DNA of 64,000 bases from Brevibacterium sp. 'Marine' (GCF_012844365.1 NZ_CP051626.1:4092001-4156000), one strand, 5' to 3'; positions 9,460-18,642 are shown, numbered from the stretch's first letter. Numbers and translations: made by a program. The notes: a model not told the origin generated them from the sequence alone.

Positions 9460-9587
9460 CAGTCGGGCTGTTCCGCCGAAAGGGCTCACCGAGTGTGCAG
9501 ATCAATTTGTGGTCGAGCCGTCAGCGGCGTCGCAGACACGCCGCACTTCGGCTCGAGTTTCTGATTCGTCATGCGACATGGTGATTC

Positions 9588-9842
9588 TTATCGTTCGGGT
9601 GACCGTTTGTCGGCCCACTTTCCCTTCCGTTGGGTGACGTCCTCGTCGCGGAACTGTCGGAAGCTGGACATGAAGAACCAGAAGACGGCACCTTGGACGA
9701 GTCCGAACAGCAGTGTCTGCCACCAGCTGAACATCCCATTGCTCCAACCGAGGAAACTCATCCCGAAGTAGATCAGCGGGAAGGCTACTGCCACAAACAC
9801 ACCGAGCTGGATGCTCTGGCGATCCCTGAGTAGCTTCTTCAT
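9588..9842 (-). CDS. Small membrane protein, unknown function
   Basis: 84 residues with two hydrophobic segments (about 11-31, LGVFVAVAFPLIYFGMSFLG, and 38-58) and a charged C-terminal tail. It has a basic N-terminus, MKKLLRDRQ. The shape fits a two-helix inner-membrane protein. It lies alone between the HxlR gene and the formate dehydrogenase operon. No family was recognised. Confidence 0.65.
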   Translation of the reverse strand: MKKLLRDRQSIQLGVFVAVAFPLIYFGMSFLGWSNGMFSWWQTLLFGLVQGAVFWFFMSSFRQFRDEDVTQRKGKWADKRSPER

Positions 9843-10145
9843 AGGTTTCTCACGCTACCCGACGCACTTAGTTTCGCAAGTATGTTTGCTGAATATGCTG
9901 TCTCGTGAGGCACGTTTCGGCACCAATCGGCGTTCGCAGGAGAAGTTCGCGCAGCGAGTTCGAGCGTCCCTCACCGGTCCTCGCACACCATCGCGTTGCG
10001 GAGGGGTGTTTCGACACGAACGGTGACTGATGCCCAGCGGACTGTAGGACGTGCCACCAACGGGAGGCGGTGGCACGAACGGTGAGAGCTGCTCACGGTG
10101 AGCGACGCCCAGCGACTCGAGCGGTGAAGGACAACCTCCGCTCGC
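9843..10145. other. Intergenic stretch with no convincing gene
   Basis: About 300 bases between the small membrane protein start and the end of the formate dehydrogenase operon. Short open frames on both strands lack ribosome sites and family resemblance. It holds a strong hairpin (listed separately). Short repeated pieces ACGGTGAG and GCCCAGCG occur twice each at 10020-10115. No tRNA, including selC, was recognised. Confidence 0.5.
10050..10077 (-). terminator. Hairpin behind the formate dehydrogenase operon
   Basis: A perfect 9-bp stem (CGTGCCACC / GGTGGCACG) with a 10-nt loop, about 70 bases after the last gene of the reverse-strand fdh operon. The position fits a transcription terminator. 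No T-run follows. Confidence 0.55.
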
Positions 10146-11351
10146 CTACCGGCCTGTGGTGATCGAGTCGTCGGTGATGCCGCGAGCCCGACGTTCCTCG
10201 AGGCGAGCTCGCTGCGGCTCAACGACGTGCCTGGGGTCCTTCGTCGATTCGATGCCGGCTTCCAACACGCCGAAACGCGTGTACGCCGAGGCGGCCGCCA
10301 AGGCTGCACCGGAAACGACGGACAGCCCCCGCAGCACAGCCCGAGTCTTCCAGCCGCCACCGAGCTTCTTCGCGAACACCCGCGCGCCCACCTCGGCGAC
10401 GGCGGTGCCGATGGTTCCGGCGATGAGCAGCTTCTCGGCGCGGTGGAGCTTGTGACCCGGTTCGCCGTCGTCCATCGGATCGACCTCGGCCGGGTGCATG
10501 CGCTTCTTCATCGCCGACATCGCATAAGCCTCTCCGGCGGTCCCGGCGAGCGCGAGCAGCCGGGCCGGGCCGGTCTGACCCACCGGAGCCAACGCCATTG
10601 CGGCACCACCGGCGGCCATCGACGCCGAGGACACGAACACATACGGCAGACCGTTGCGACCGGCGGCGTTCCAGGTCGGAACCGCCGTCGCGCCCAGAAG
10701 CACAGCGGTATATGCGGCCAACGGTGTGGCGAAGAACGCGGACTCAACCGCAGCCGGCGTCTCCAGACCATGGAGCACCTTCCGCAGAGGTCCCAGAGGC
10801 AGCAGCTTCTCGCCGGTGATCCGGTCGAGTTCGATCGCGAAGGTCACGCCCGATCCGACGCCGAAGCCCGAGAGGATCCACACCCCCAAGCTCATCGGCG
10901 AGGAGACCTTGACGACACGCATCATGTTGAGGAATCGTTCGGGCCTGCCGAGGTCGGCCACGAGAGCGACACCGCCGATGCCGGTCGCCGCAATGGCGGT
11001 CATCCGGGAGGCAATGCGCAGGCCCGGCCGATCGGTCAGCTGCGCACCGTAGCCCAACAGAGACGATCCCCCGGCCAGACCGCCGAGGAACAGGTACGCA
11101 CTGATCTCATCGCCCCACGGCGGAGCCTTGACAATCGGTCGACCGTAGTAGGACGTGAACTCAACATCCTCGACCATCGGCATCTCACGGTTGCCGTCGG
11201 CACCGCGGTTCTTCCACCCGCCGCCGCGACCGCCCCTTCGACCACGGGGACCGTCAGGTCCGCTGGGACCGCCACGGCCGCCTCGGCGACGTTTCTTCCG
11301 TCCGCCTTCCGGCTCGGGTGGGCGGTAGGAATCGTATTCTGATGTGCTCAT
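10146..11351 (-). CDS. NrfD/PsrC-type membrane subunit of formate dehydrogenase
   Basis: 401 residues. Several hydrophobic helices (from about residue 85, AYLFLGGLAGGSSLLGYG, to near the C-terminus) fit the NrfD/PsrC quinone-interacting family, which anchors molybdopterin oxidoreductases in the membrane. The unusual part is the N-terminus: residues about 15-60 are rich in Arg and Gly (KKRRRGGRGG, RGRRGGRGGG), followed by an acidic patch before the first helix. The start overlaps the stop of the FdhB gene by four bases. It should receive electrons from the Fe-S subunit and reduce menaquinone. Confidence 0.9.
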   Translation of the reverse strand: MSTSEYDSYRPPEPEGGRKKRRRGGRGGPSGPDGPRGRRGGRGGGWKNRGADGNREMPMVEDVEFTSYYGRPIVKAPPWGDEISAYLFLGGLAGGSSLLGYGAQLTDRPGLRIASRMTAIAATGIGGVALVADLGRPERFLNMMRVVKVSSPMSLGVWILSGFGVGSGVTFAIELDRITGEKLLPLGPLRKVLHGLETPAAVESAFFATPLAAYTAVLLGATAVPTWNAAGRNGLPYVFVSSASMAAGGAAMALAPVGQTGPARLLALAGTAGEAYAMSAMKKRMHPAEVDPMDDGEPGHKLHRAEKLLIAGTIGTAVAEVGARVFAKKLGGGWKTRAVLRGLSVVSGAALAAASAYTRFGVLEAGIESTKDPRHVVEPQRARLEERRARGITDDSITTGR

Positions 11352-12484
11352 GAACGGCGGCTCCCGAGGAACGCGAGCCCGGCCGCGGCGACCATGCCCA
11401 ACGCCGCGATCCCGGCGTTGGCGTACATCTTCGGCAGGTCCTTCGTCGCGACTCGCGGGTCCGGCGGCAGGCCGTAGACCTCGGGTTCGTCGAGGAGGAG
11501 GAACACGGACCCTGTGCCGCCGACCCCGTCGTTCGGGTTCGCTCCGTAGAGGCGGGCCTCGGTCAGGCCCTTCTCGTGCAATGTGGCCACACGGTCATGT
11601 GCCTGGGCGACCATGTCGTCACGGTCGCCGAACTTGATCGACTGGGTCGGGCAGGTCTGGGCGCATGCCGGTTCCTGGCCCTCGACGAGGCGGTCATAGC
11701 AGAGGGTGCATTTGTTCGCCGTGCCCGCATCCGGCACGTCCATGTCCGCGGCTTTGCGATCGTCCCGGTCGGTGGGGGTGTTGATCGTGCCGTCGTCGCG
11801 GCGTTCGATGACGCCGAACGGACAGCCTGCCACACAGGTGCCGCAGCCGTTGCAGACGTCGTTCTGGACGACGACGGTGTCGAACTCGGTACGGAAGAGC
11901 GCGCCGGTCGGACACACGTCGAGGCAGCCGGCGTGGGTGCAGTGTTTGCACACGTCCGAGGACATCAGCCACCGGAAGTCCGCGGTGTCCGGCGGTGTCG
12001 TATCGACGCCGGTGAAGTCATCGGGGTCGCTCGGCTCCAAGGCACCGGGGGCCAGCAGGTCGACTCCGAGCTCAGGAGTCGTCGGCAGTCCGGCGGAGGT
12101 TCGACCTTCGGCCGCCGCACCCAAGGCCCCATCGAGCGGCTGCGCGGCAGCAGACTCATCGGTGCGCGGGCGGATCGTGGGCATGCCGAGATTGACGAGC
12201 TTGCGCCCGGATTCGCGAGCCTTCTCGATGCGGTCGGAATCCTGTTCGATGAACGCGACGTGCCGCCACGTGTTCGCCCCGAGGCTGCCCGTGTTGTCAT
12301 ACGAGGAACCGAGCAGTTCGAAGGTGCCGTCCTGCGGGTTGCGGTTCCACTCTTTGCACGCGACTTCGCAGGCCTTGCAGCCGATGCAGATCGAGGTGTC
12401 GGTGAAGAATCCCTTGCGGCTGTGCGCGGAATCGTGCCAGTGCCCGTCCGCGAGCGTGCCTCCATCGATCGTCGGTGTCGACAT
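11348..12484 (-). CDS. Formate dehydrogenase Fe-S subunit (four 4Fe-4S clusters)
   Basis: 378 residues, FdnH/HybA-like electron transfer subunit. Cysteine groups are visible in order: CIGCKACEVAC, CKHCTHAGCLDVCP, CNGCGTCVAGCP and CTLCYDRL...CAQTCP, enough for four 4Fe-4S clusters. A single hydrophobic segment near the C-terminus (IAALGMVAAAGLAFLG) can act as a membrane anchor. An insert of about 70 Pro/Asp-rich residues lies between the first and second cysteine groups. The gene overlaps fdhA by one base and the NrfD gene by four, so all three subunits are translated together. Confidence 0.93.
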   Translation of the reverse strand: MSTPTIDGGTLADGHWHDSAHSRKGFFTDTSICIGCKACEVACKEWNRNPQDGTFELLGSSYDNTGSLGANTWRHVAFIEQDSDRIEKARESGRKLVNLGMPTIRPRTDESAAAQPLDGALGAAAEGRTSAGLPTTPELGVDLLAPGALEPSDPDDFTGVDTTPPDTADFRWLMSSDVCKHCTHAGCLDVCPTGALFRTEFDTVVVQNDVCNGCGTCVAGCPFGVIERRDDGTINTPTDRDDRKAADMDVPDAGTANKCTLCYDRLVEGQEPACAQTCPTQSIKFGDRDDMVAQAHDRVATLHEKGLTEARLYGANPNDGVGGTGSVFLLLDEPEVYGLPPDPRVATKDLPKMYANAGIAALGMVAAAGLAFLGSRRS

Positions 12485-15400
12485 CAGTCCTCCTCCTCGT
12501 TCTCCTGCCGGTCCCGGGCCGCGCGGGCGCGAGCTTCGGCCTCGGCCACCTCGGTGTCGGCGATCGCACTGCCGTCGGCGTGCCGTCCGTGGTCGGGGTC
12601 GCCGTCGCTGGGGTCCCCGTCGTCGGCGCGGTTCGCCACAGCCGTCTCGGTAGGTTCGGTGGGCTCGGCGGGTTCGGCCGCCTCGGTGGGTTCGATGGTG
12701 ATCCTACCGCTGCGATCATCGGCACTGTCGACCGTCGCCGAGGCATCGGCGTCGCCCTCGCCGGATCCACTCGCCGAGGCGGTCGTGCCGTCCCGATCGG
12801 AGGCTCCATCCCGTCCCCCGTCCAAGGTCCTGCCCGGGGTGACGCCGACGGCCGAGTCGCCGCCTCGGTGAGCGTGCCCACCGGCGCTGCGGCCCTGCCC
12901 GGTGCCATGGGCGGCCGCGACATCCTCGGCGGACACCGTGACCTGCTGGTTTCCGGATTCGGGACTGAGCCCGGCCTCGCGTTGGTACTTCTCGACGAAA
13001 TCGACGAGTTCGGGTCCGCGGGGTCGGCGGCCGGGCATGATCGTTCCGGCCACGTACTTGCTGTTCTGGATGTAGACGTTGGGGTCCATCGTCACTCCGA
13101 GCAGGTCGTTGGCGGAATCGCCTTCGACGACGGCGCCCTGACCGCCCACGCCCCAGTGGTAAGGCAGACCGATCTGGTGGACGGTCTTCCCCCCGATGGT
13201 CAGCGGGGTCATCCGCTTCGTCACGAGCACACGGGCCTCGATGGCCGCCCGCGGGGAGACCAGGGTGGCCCAGCCGTAGGGCTCGAGTCCCACCTCGGCG
13301 GCGAGTTCCGGTGAGATCTCGCAGAACATCTCCGGCTGCAGCTCCGACAGGTACGGCAGCCACCGGGACATGCCTCCGGCGGTGTGGTGCTCGGTGAGCC
13401 GGTAGGTCGTGAACACGTAGGGGAAGACCTCGGATCCGGGCACTCCGGCACCGGGTGCGGACAGGTTGTCCTCACGGCGCATGACCATCCGGGTCGGGCT
13501 GTTCTGCTGCGCATACAGCGGGTTCGACACCGTCGATTCCTGCGGCTCGTAGTGAGTGGGCATCGGACCGTCGACCATGCCGCTGGGCGCGAACAGCCAC
13601 CCCTTGCCGTCGGCCTGCATGATGAACGGATCGTCGCCGTCGAGGTGGGCGGGCCCGCCGTAGGCCTGGTCCGACCGCGCCGCCGGGGCCCGGTCGATCG
13701 GGAAGTCGGGCACGTCCTTGCCCGTCCACTTCCCGGCCTCGTCGTCCCACCACACGAACTTCTTCCGCCCCGACCAGGGAGTTCCGTCGGGTGCGGCCGA
13801 GGCACGGTTGTACAGGATGCGCCGGTTCGCCGGCCAGGCCCACGCCCATTCGGCGGCGGTCTCGTCCTGCTCATCCCGCGGTTTGCGGCGGGCGGCCATG
13901 TTCTGGCCACCGGCATAGACGCCGGCGTAGATCCAGCAGCCTCCGGCGGTGGTCCCGTCGTCGGTCATCTGGTTGAAGTTGTCCAGGGGCTCGCCGTCGC
14001 GGTCGCCGCCGATGAAGTAGCCGTTGATCTCCTTGACGACCGCCTCGGCGTCGACTTCGCCTTCGTCGTCGACCGGGTAGTCCCAGGTCAGGTCGAGCAG
14101 CGGTCGATCGCGGGGGTCATCGGAGTTCTTCAGCTTCTCGCGCACGGCTTGGCCGAGTTCGTAGAAGAAGTCGAGTTCGCTCTGCGCGTCCCCGGGCGGG
14201 TTGACGGCCTTGTGGCGCCACTGCACGAGACGCTGGGTCTGCGTGAAGGTGCCGGCCTTCTCCGTGTGATTGGCCGCCGGCAGGAAGAACATCTCGGTGT
14301 CGATGTCCTCGGTCTTCAGCTCCCCGGTCTCGATCTCGGGACCGTCCTTCCACCAGGTGGCGGATTCGATGAGGCTGAAGTCGCGCACGACCATCCACTT
14401 CAGGTGACTCATCGCCATCCGCTGCATCCGGCCGTTGGCCGATCCCACGGCCGGGTTCTGACCGAGCAGGAAGTACCCGTCGACGCCGTCATTGAGCATG
14501 CGCACCTGCGTCTGGTAGGTGCCGTGGGCGCCGTTGATGCGCGGCAGATAGTCGAAGGCGAAGTCGTTGTCCGCAGTCGCCGCATCGCCCCACCAGGCCT
14601 TGAGCAGGCTGGTGGTGTAGGCACGACCGTTGGCCCAGTAGCCCTTGTGGGTCTCCGGGGTGCCGACGGCGGCGACATAGTCGTCGAAGGTGTCGTGGAC
14701 TCCGGCGCTGGGCATCGGCAGGTAGCCGGGCAGCAGGTTGAACAGGGTCGGGATATCGGTCGATCCCTGGATCGTCGCGTGCCCGCGCAGCGCCATGATT
14801 CCGCCGCCCGGGCGACCCATGTTGCCCAGCAGGAGCTGGAGGATCGAGGCGGTGCGGATGAATTGCGCGCCGAGGCTGTGCTGGGTCCAGCCGACCGCGT
14901 ACGCGAAGCACGTGGTCCGCTCCCGGCCCGAGTTCTCGGTCACCGATTCGTAGAGGTAGTCGAAGTCTGCGGGTCTGATTCCGCAGTTCTCCTCGACCAT
15001 CTCAGGCGTGTAGCGCGAATAGTGGCGGCGGAGGATCTGGAAGACCGTCTTCGGGTCTTCCAGGCTCGGGTCCGTCAGCGGAGCGCCGTGCTCATCCGTC
15101 TGGTACGACCAGGTCGAGTTCTCGTACGAGTTCGTGTCCGGGTCGAACCCGGAGAACAGCCCGTCGAGATCCTCGGTGTCGACGTAGTCGTCGCTAATGA
15201 GGTTCGCGGCGTTCGTGTAGGCACGCACATACTCGTCGAAGTGCCTGCCTTCGCTCAGCAGTCGGTTGATGAGCGCACCGAGCAGCACGATGTCGGAGCC
15301 GGCCCGGATGGGCACGTGCTTATCGGCGATCGCGGTGGTGCGCGTGAAACGAGGATCGACGTGGATGATGCGGGCACCCCGGGCCTTGGCCTCACTCACC

Positions 15401-16107
15401 CATTGGAAGCCCACCGGGTGGCACTCGGCCATATTGGAACCCTGGATGATGATGCAGTCCGCATTCGCCATATCCTGGACGGGTTGAGTGGCGCCGCCGC
15501 GCCCGAACGAAGTTCCCAGACTGGGAACGGTGGCGGAGTGTCAAATGCGCGCCTGGTTCTCGATCTGTATCGCCCCGGCCGCGGTGTAGAGCTTCTTCGC
15601 GAGGTAGTTCTCCTCGTTGTCGATCGTCGCCCCGCCGAGGCTGGCGATGCCCATCGTCCGCCGCAGCGGGTGGCCTTTGTCGTCGACGTCTTCCCAGTGG
15701 TTGCGGCGGGCTTCGATGAATCGGTCGGCGATCATGTCGATCGCGGTCGACAGGTCGATCTTCGTCCAGTCCTTGGCCTTCGGGGCCCGGTAGAGGACGT
15801 CGGTGACACGGCCGGGAGCGTTGACGAGCTGTTCGCTGGCTGCGCCCTTCGGACACAGGCGACCGCGTGAGATCGGTGAGTCCGGGTCGCCTTCGATCTG
15901 CACGACCTTGTCGTCCTTGACGAAGATCTTCTGCCCGCAGCCGACGGCGCAGTAGGGGCACACGGATTGGACGACCTTGTCGGCCGTGACCGTGCGTGGG
16001 GTGGTGTCCCGGGTCTGCTGGGACACGACGGATTCGCCGCGTCCCGTCTTATCCGACGTGCGCAGCTGCCGGAGTACCGGCCACTCGAGGAAGCTGAACC
16101 GAGCCAT
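12484..16107 (-). CDS. Formate dehydrogenase catalytic subunit, selenocysteine protein (UGA readthrough)
   Basis: Molybdopterin oxidoreductase oxidising formate to CO2. The frame runs 1208 codons with an in-frame TGA at 15541-15543, codon 189. The context is NQARI-[TGA]-HSATVPSLGTSFGRG, which lines up with the FdnG/FdoG active site, where this position is selenocysteine. An N-terminal 4Fe-4S site (Cys50, 53, 57, 85) precedes it. Molybdopterin-binding regions continue after the UGA in the same frame, for example GSNMAECHPVGFQW. Read as two genes, each half would be non-functional. No twin-arginine signal is seen, so the active site probably faces the cytoplasm. About 160 extra C-terminal residues are Asp/Glu/Gly/Ser-rich and absent from typical family members of about 1000 residues. 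Confidence 0.93.
15512..15528 (-). promoter_or_regulatory. SECIS-like hairpin behind the UGA codon of fdhA
   Basis: On the reverse strand, 12 bases after the UGA, GUUCCC pairs with GGGAAC around the loop AGUCU. The bacterial SECIS of E. coli fdhF has its SelB-binding loop (AGGUCU) at nearly the same distance from UGA and with the same GUCU core. The codons of the hairpin also encode conserved active-site residues. This supports decoding of UGA as selenocysteine by SelB. selA, selB, selC and selD are not in the window. Confidence 0.8.
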
Positions 16108-16196
16108 GGCACCACCTTAGCCCCTCACGGGGCGGAAATGCACCAGGTGAGACCGGGTTTTCGATTGGGTCTCAGGAGCTGGGAATGCCCGGTTCG

Positions 16197-16240
16197 CCGA
16201 GGCGGCTGCGCGGTCGATCATGACCGCGCAGCCGCCTCGG
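16197..16240 (-). terminator. 19-bp perfect hairpin between methyltransferase and fdhA
   Basis: A perfect 19-bp stem (16197-16215 with 16222-16240) around the 6-nt loop GATCAT. It lies about 40 bases after the stop of the reverse-strand methyltransferase gene and 90 bases ahead of fdhA, so it should end the trxA-methyltransferase transcript. Both arms begin with the genome-wide repeated 9-mer CCGAGGCGG / CCGCCTCGG. Confidence 0.75.
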
Positions 16241-16278
16241 TGCTGGGTGCCGGGTTCGGGTCGCTGGGTTCGCTGAGT

Positions 16279-17001
16279 TCAGACCCGGCGGGCCAGGAGG
16301 ATTGCGTCCTCGAGTTCGGCGGGCTCGCCCGACGGGGAGGTCGCCTGCCTGGTGCGGGTGTCGGCGAGTTCGATCTCCCACCGGTGCGGGCTGGCGCCGA
16401 TGAGGAGGGCGAAGTCTCCGTTCGGGCTGACCAGTTCATGGTGGTGGTCCATGCCGTGCTCGAACTTCTCGCTGTGTTCGGCGGCCCACGGCGGCATCGT
16501 CGCGTGGGAGACGAGGAGGAGTGCCCCACCCGGTGCCACGTGCGCGGCGACGCGGGTCAGCAGTTCCTCTCGGGTGTCCGGCAACCGGGTGTGGAGGAAG
16601 GATCCGGTGACGAGGTCGAAGCCGCCTCGGCGATCGGGGTCCTCCGGTTCCCAGCTGGAGACGTCGGCGACGACGAATTCGGCGGAGATTCCGCGGGATT
16701 CGGCGGCCCGGCGGGCACGGTCGATGGCCGTGGTCGACAGGTCGATGCCGGTGGCGTCCCAGCCGTTCTCGGCCATCCAGACGATGTCGGCGCCTTCACC
16801 GCAGCCGACGTCGAGGACGCGGCCGGGGGTCATCTCGGAGACGACGGCGACGAGGGATTCGTTCGGGTTTCCGGACCAGATGGCGTCGTCGGCCTCGGCG
16901 TAGCGCTCTTCCCACGCGGCCACGGAATCGGGCGCGCCGGTATTGCCTGCGTCGGTTCTGTCTGAGTGGGTGTGGTCGTTGTGGCTGCTGGTCGCGGTCA
17001 C
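16279..17001 (-). CDS. Class I SAM-dependent methyltransferase
   Basis: 240 residues. Motif I, the SAM-binding loop, is VLDVGCGEGADIVWMAENGW near residue 57; the acidic loop ATGIDLS follows, and FVVADVSSWEP corresponds to motif II. The TehB/thiopurine methyltransferase-like size fits a small-molecule methylase. I chose GTG 17001, which overlaps the thioredoxin stop (GTGA). The longer open frame upstream is the thioredoxin gene in another frame. Coupling to a thioredoxin may hint at a thiol or metalloid substrate, but the sequence does not prove this. Confidence 0.85.
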   Translation of the reverse strand: MTATSSHNDHTHSDRTDAGNTGAPDSVAAWEERYAEADDAIWSGNPNESLVAVVSEMTPGRVLDVGCGEGADIVWMAENGWDATGIDLSTTAIDRARRAAESRGISAEFVVADVSSWEPEDPDRRGGFDLVTGSFLHTRLPDTREELLTRVAAHVAPGGALLLVSHATMPPWAAEHSEKFEHGMDHHHELVSPNGDFALLIGASPHRWEIELADTRTRQATSPSGEPAELEDAILLARRV

Positions 17002-17435
17002 TTGTCGACGCCCGGGTCGGCAGGGATCGAATCGGGTGCGGCACCGTCCGCGCTGTCGGTCTCTGCGGCAGCGGCGGCTTCCTGCTTGGCCAGTTCGGCA
17101 CGGACTTCGTCCATGTCGAGTCCCTTGACCGCGGTGATGACCTGTTCGAGCTGCGGGGCGGCGAGCGCGCCGGGCTGGGCGAAGACGACGATGCCCTGGC
17201 GGAAGGCGACGAGGGTCGGGATCGAGGAGATCGCGAAGAGTCCGGCCAGCTGCTGCTGGGCTTCGGTGTCGATCTTGCCGAAGACGATGTCGGGGTTGGC
17301 CTCGGCGGCCTGTTCGTAGACCGGGGCGAACTGTTTGCAGGGGCCGCACCAATCGGCCCAGAAGTCGAGGAGGATGATCTCGTTGTCGTTGATGGTCGAC
17401 TCGAAGTTGTCTTGCGTGATTTCGATCGTAGACAT
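16998..17435 (-). CDS. trxA: Thioredoxin
   Basis: 145 residues with the active site WCGPC at 29-33 and the thioredoxin fold around it (LLDFWADWCGPCKQF, SSIPTLVAFRQG with cis-Pro). The C-terminal 35 residues are an Ala/Asp-rich extension not needed for the fold. The start at 17435 gives the normal thioredoxin N-terminus; upstream in-frame codons do not resemble the family. It is coupled to the methyltransferase gene. It is a second thioredoxin, apart from any trxA behind trxB at the window end. Confidence 0.92.
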   Translation of the reverse strand: MSTIEITQDNFESTINDNEIILLDFWADWCGPCKQFAPVYEQAAEANPDIVFGKIDTEAQQQLAGLFAISSIPTLVAFRQGIVVFAQPGALAAPQLEQVITAVKGLDMDEVRAELAKQEAAAAAETDSADGAAPDSIPADPGVDK

Positions 17436-17498
17436 GCGGCCCAGTCTAGGAGCCGCGGATGAATATCGCCTGGACGGGAGGTCATTGACGGCTCCCTG

Positions 17499-17512
17499 CC
17501 GGCTTCGGCCGG
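17499..17512 (-). terminator. Short UUCG-capped hairpin after the LCP gene
   Basis: CCGGC-TTCG-GCCGG, a 5-bp stem with a stable tetraloop, about 40 bases after the LCP gene stop and before the trxA start on the same strand. It may end the LCP transcript. The stem is short, so confidence is low. Confidence 0.35.
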
Positions 17513-17553
17513 GGCAACCAGCGCTGCCGCAGCCGGGGACGGCCCGAGCCGAT

Positions 17554-18642
17554 TCAGCCGACGAGGTCCGCGATCGGTTCGTCGTCGATGATGGCGGTGA
17601 ACACGGCATCCGCCTCGGCGGATTTGACCACTCGGTTGGGGTCCTCCGGCGCCGCGGTCCAGGGCATGATCTCGAAGGTGATGTCGTCCTCGGGCACGGA
17701 AGCCACCGTCGTGGCCAGGGAGGCCAGCGAACGCATCGAGTCGAGTTCGTCGTCGACGCCGATCGTCGAGGTCACGGCGTCGAGGAATCCGTAGAGGCGG
17801 TCGGGCCGGGTGAGGACTTGGCCGCTCTTGGCGCGGTCGATGATGGCCTCCATGACCATCTGCTGGTTGCCCATCCGGGAGATGTCGCTGCCATCGCCCA
17901 CGGCGTGCCGCGTCCGGGCCAGGGCGAGGGCGTCGTCACCGCCGATCGTCTGGTGGCCGGCGGGCAGGTCGAGGTTCGCCTTCGGGTCGGTGAGAGGTTC
18001 GTCGAGGTCGACGGTGATCCCGTCGAGCGCGTCGACGATCGCTGAGAATCCGTCGAAGTCGACGTTGATGAAGTGGTCGACGCGCACCCCGGTGAGTTCC
18101 TCCGCCGCTGACACGGAGCAGGCCGGCCCCGCATTGAGAGCCGAGTTGATCATCCCGTGCGTGGACGCTGACGCGCCGTGGCCGGTGTCGTCGCAGGCGG
18201 GTATGTCCATGATCGTGTCACGTGGGATCTGCACGGCGTCGATGCGACCGCCGTCCGCGGCGACGTGAGCGAGGATCATCGCATCGCTGCGGGCACCTTC
18301 AGCGCCGCCGAATCCTTGCGCCGAGGCGGCCCCGGAGGTCGCGGCGGAACCCGAGTCAGAGCCATCGGAGGCCTCCTTCGCCGAGTCGAGATCGCGGGTG
18401 TCGGATCCGATGATGAGGACGTTCGTCTCATCGGTGAGCTTCTCCGGTACGTCGCCGCCGTGGGCGCGCAGCGGGGACGAGGTGAGATTCGCGCCGAGGT
18501 TGTGCACCGCCACCGCGATCGTCACCGGGGCGCCGATGATGAGGACCGCAACCACGGCGACGAAGGTGCGCCGGCGCCGGTACTTCGCGGCAAGACGTCG
18601 CTGTCGGCGGGGTCCTGGCGGCGGTGTTTCTCGGTTGTCCAC
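17554..18642 (-). CDS. LytR-CpsA-Psr (LCP) family cell-wall ligase
   Basis: About 362 residues. A basic cytoplasmic head (RRQRRLAAKYRRRR) precedes one membrane helix (FVAVVAVLIIGAPVTIAVAV), then the extracellular LCP domain: NVLIIGSDTRD, a Ser/Gly-rich insert, RSDAMILAHV and IPRDTIMDIP, with the conserved Arg/Asp residues that bind polyprenyl phosphate. LCP enzymes attach wall polymers such as arabinogalactan or teichoic-type glycans to peptidoglycan. GTG 18642 is preferred since AGGAG lies about ten bases ahead; ATG 18687 has no ribosome site. Two cysteines (in PACDD and GPACS) could form a disulfide. Confidence 0.88.
   Translation of the reverse strand: MDNRETPPPGPRRQRRLAAKYRRRRTFVAVVAVLIIGAPVTIAVAVHNLGANLTSSPLRAHGGDVPEKLTDETNVLIIGSDTRDLDSAKEASDGSDSGSAATSGAASAQGFGGAEGARSDAMILAHVAADGGRIDAVQIPRDTIMDIPACDDTGHGASASTHGMINSALNAGPACSVSAAEELTGVRVDHFINVDFDGFSAIVDALDGITVDLDEPLTDPKANLDLPAGHQTIGGDDALALARTRHAVGDGSDISRMGNQQMVMEAIIDRAKSGQVLTRPDRLYGFLDAVTSTIGVDDELDSMRSLASLATTVASVPEDDITFEIMPWTAAPEDPNRVVKSAEADAVFTAIIDDEPIADLVG

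Noticed and set aside
9843..10145. A possible selC tRNA near the formate dehydrogenase operon
   Set aside because: The only strong structure is a 9-bp hairpin; no cloverleaf arms, anticodon TCA stem or CCA-end pattern could be assembled.
12484..15471. Catalytic FDH as a separate 995-residue gene starting at the ATG after the UGA
   Set aside because: The segment before it encodes the required 4Fe-4S domain in the same frame and the bridging codons match the family active site, so one selenoprotein gene explains both halves.
13384..15870. Long forward-strand open frame of 828 codons opposite fdhA
   Set aside because: It is the antisense of the fdhA codons, typical of high-GC DNA; no ribosome site, no domain resemblance.
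17002..17352. Longer methyltransferase N-terminus
   Set aside because: This part lies over thioredoxin in another frame and is Arg/Pro-rich without similarity; GTG 17001 overlaps the trxA stop.
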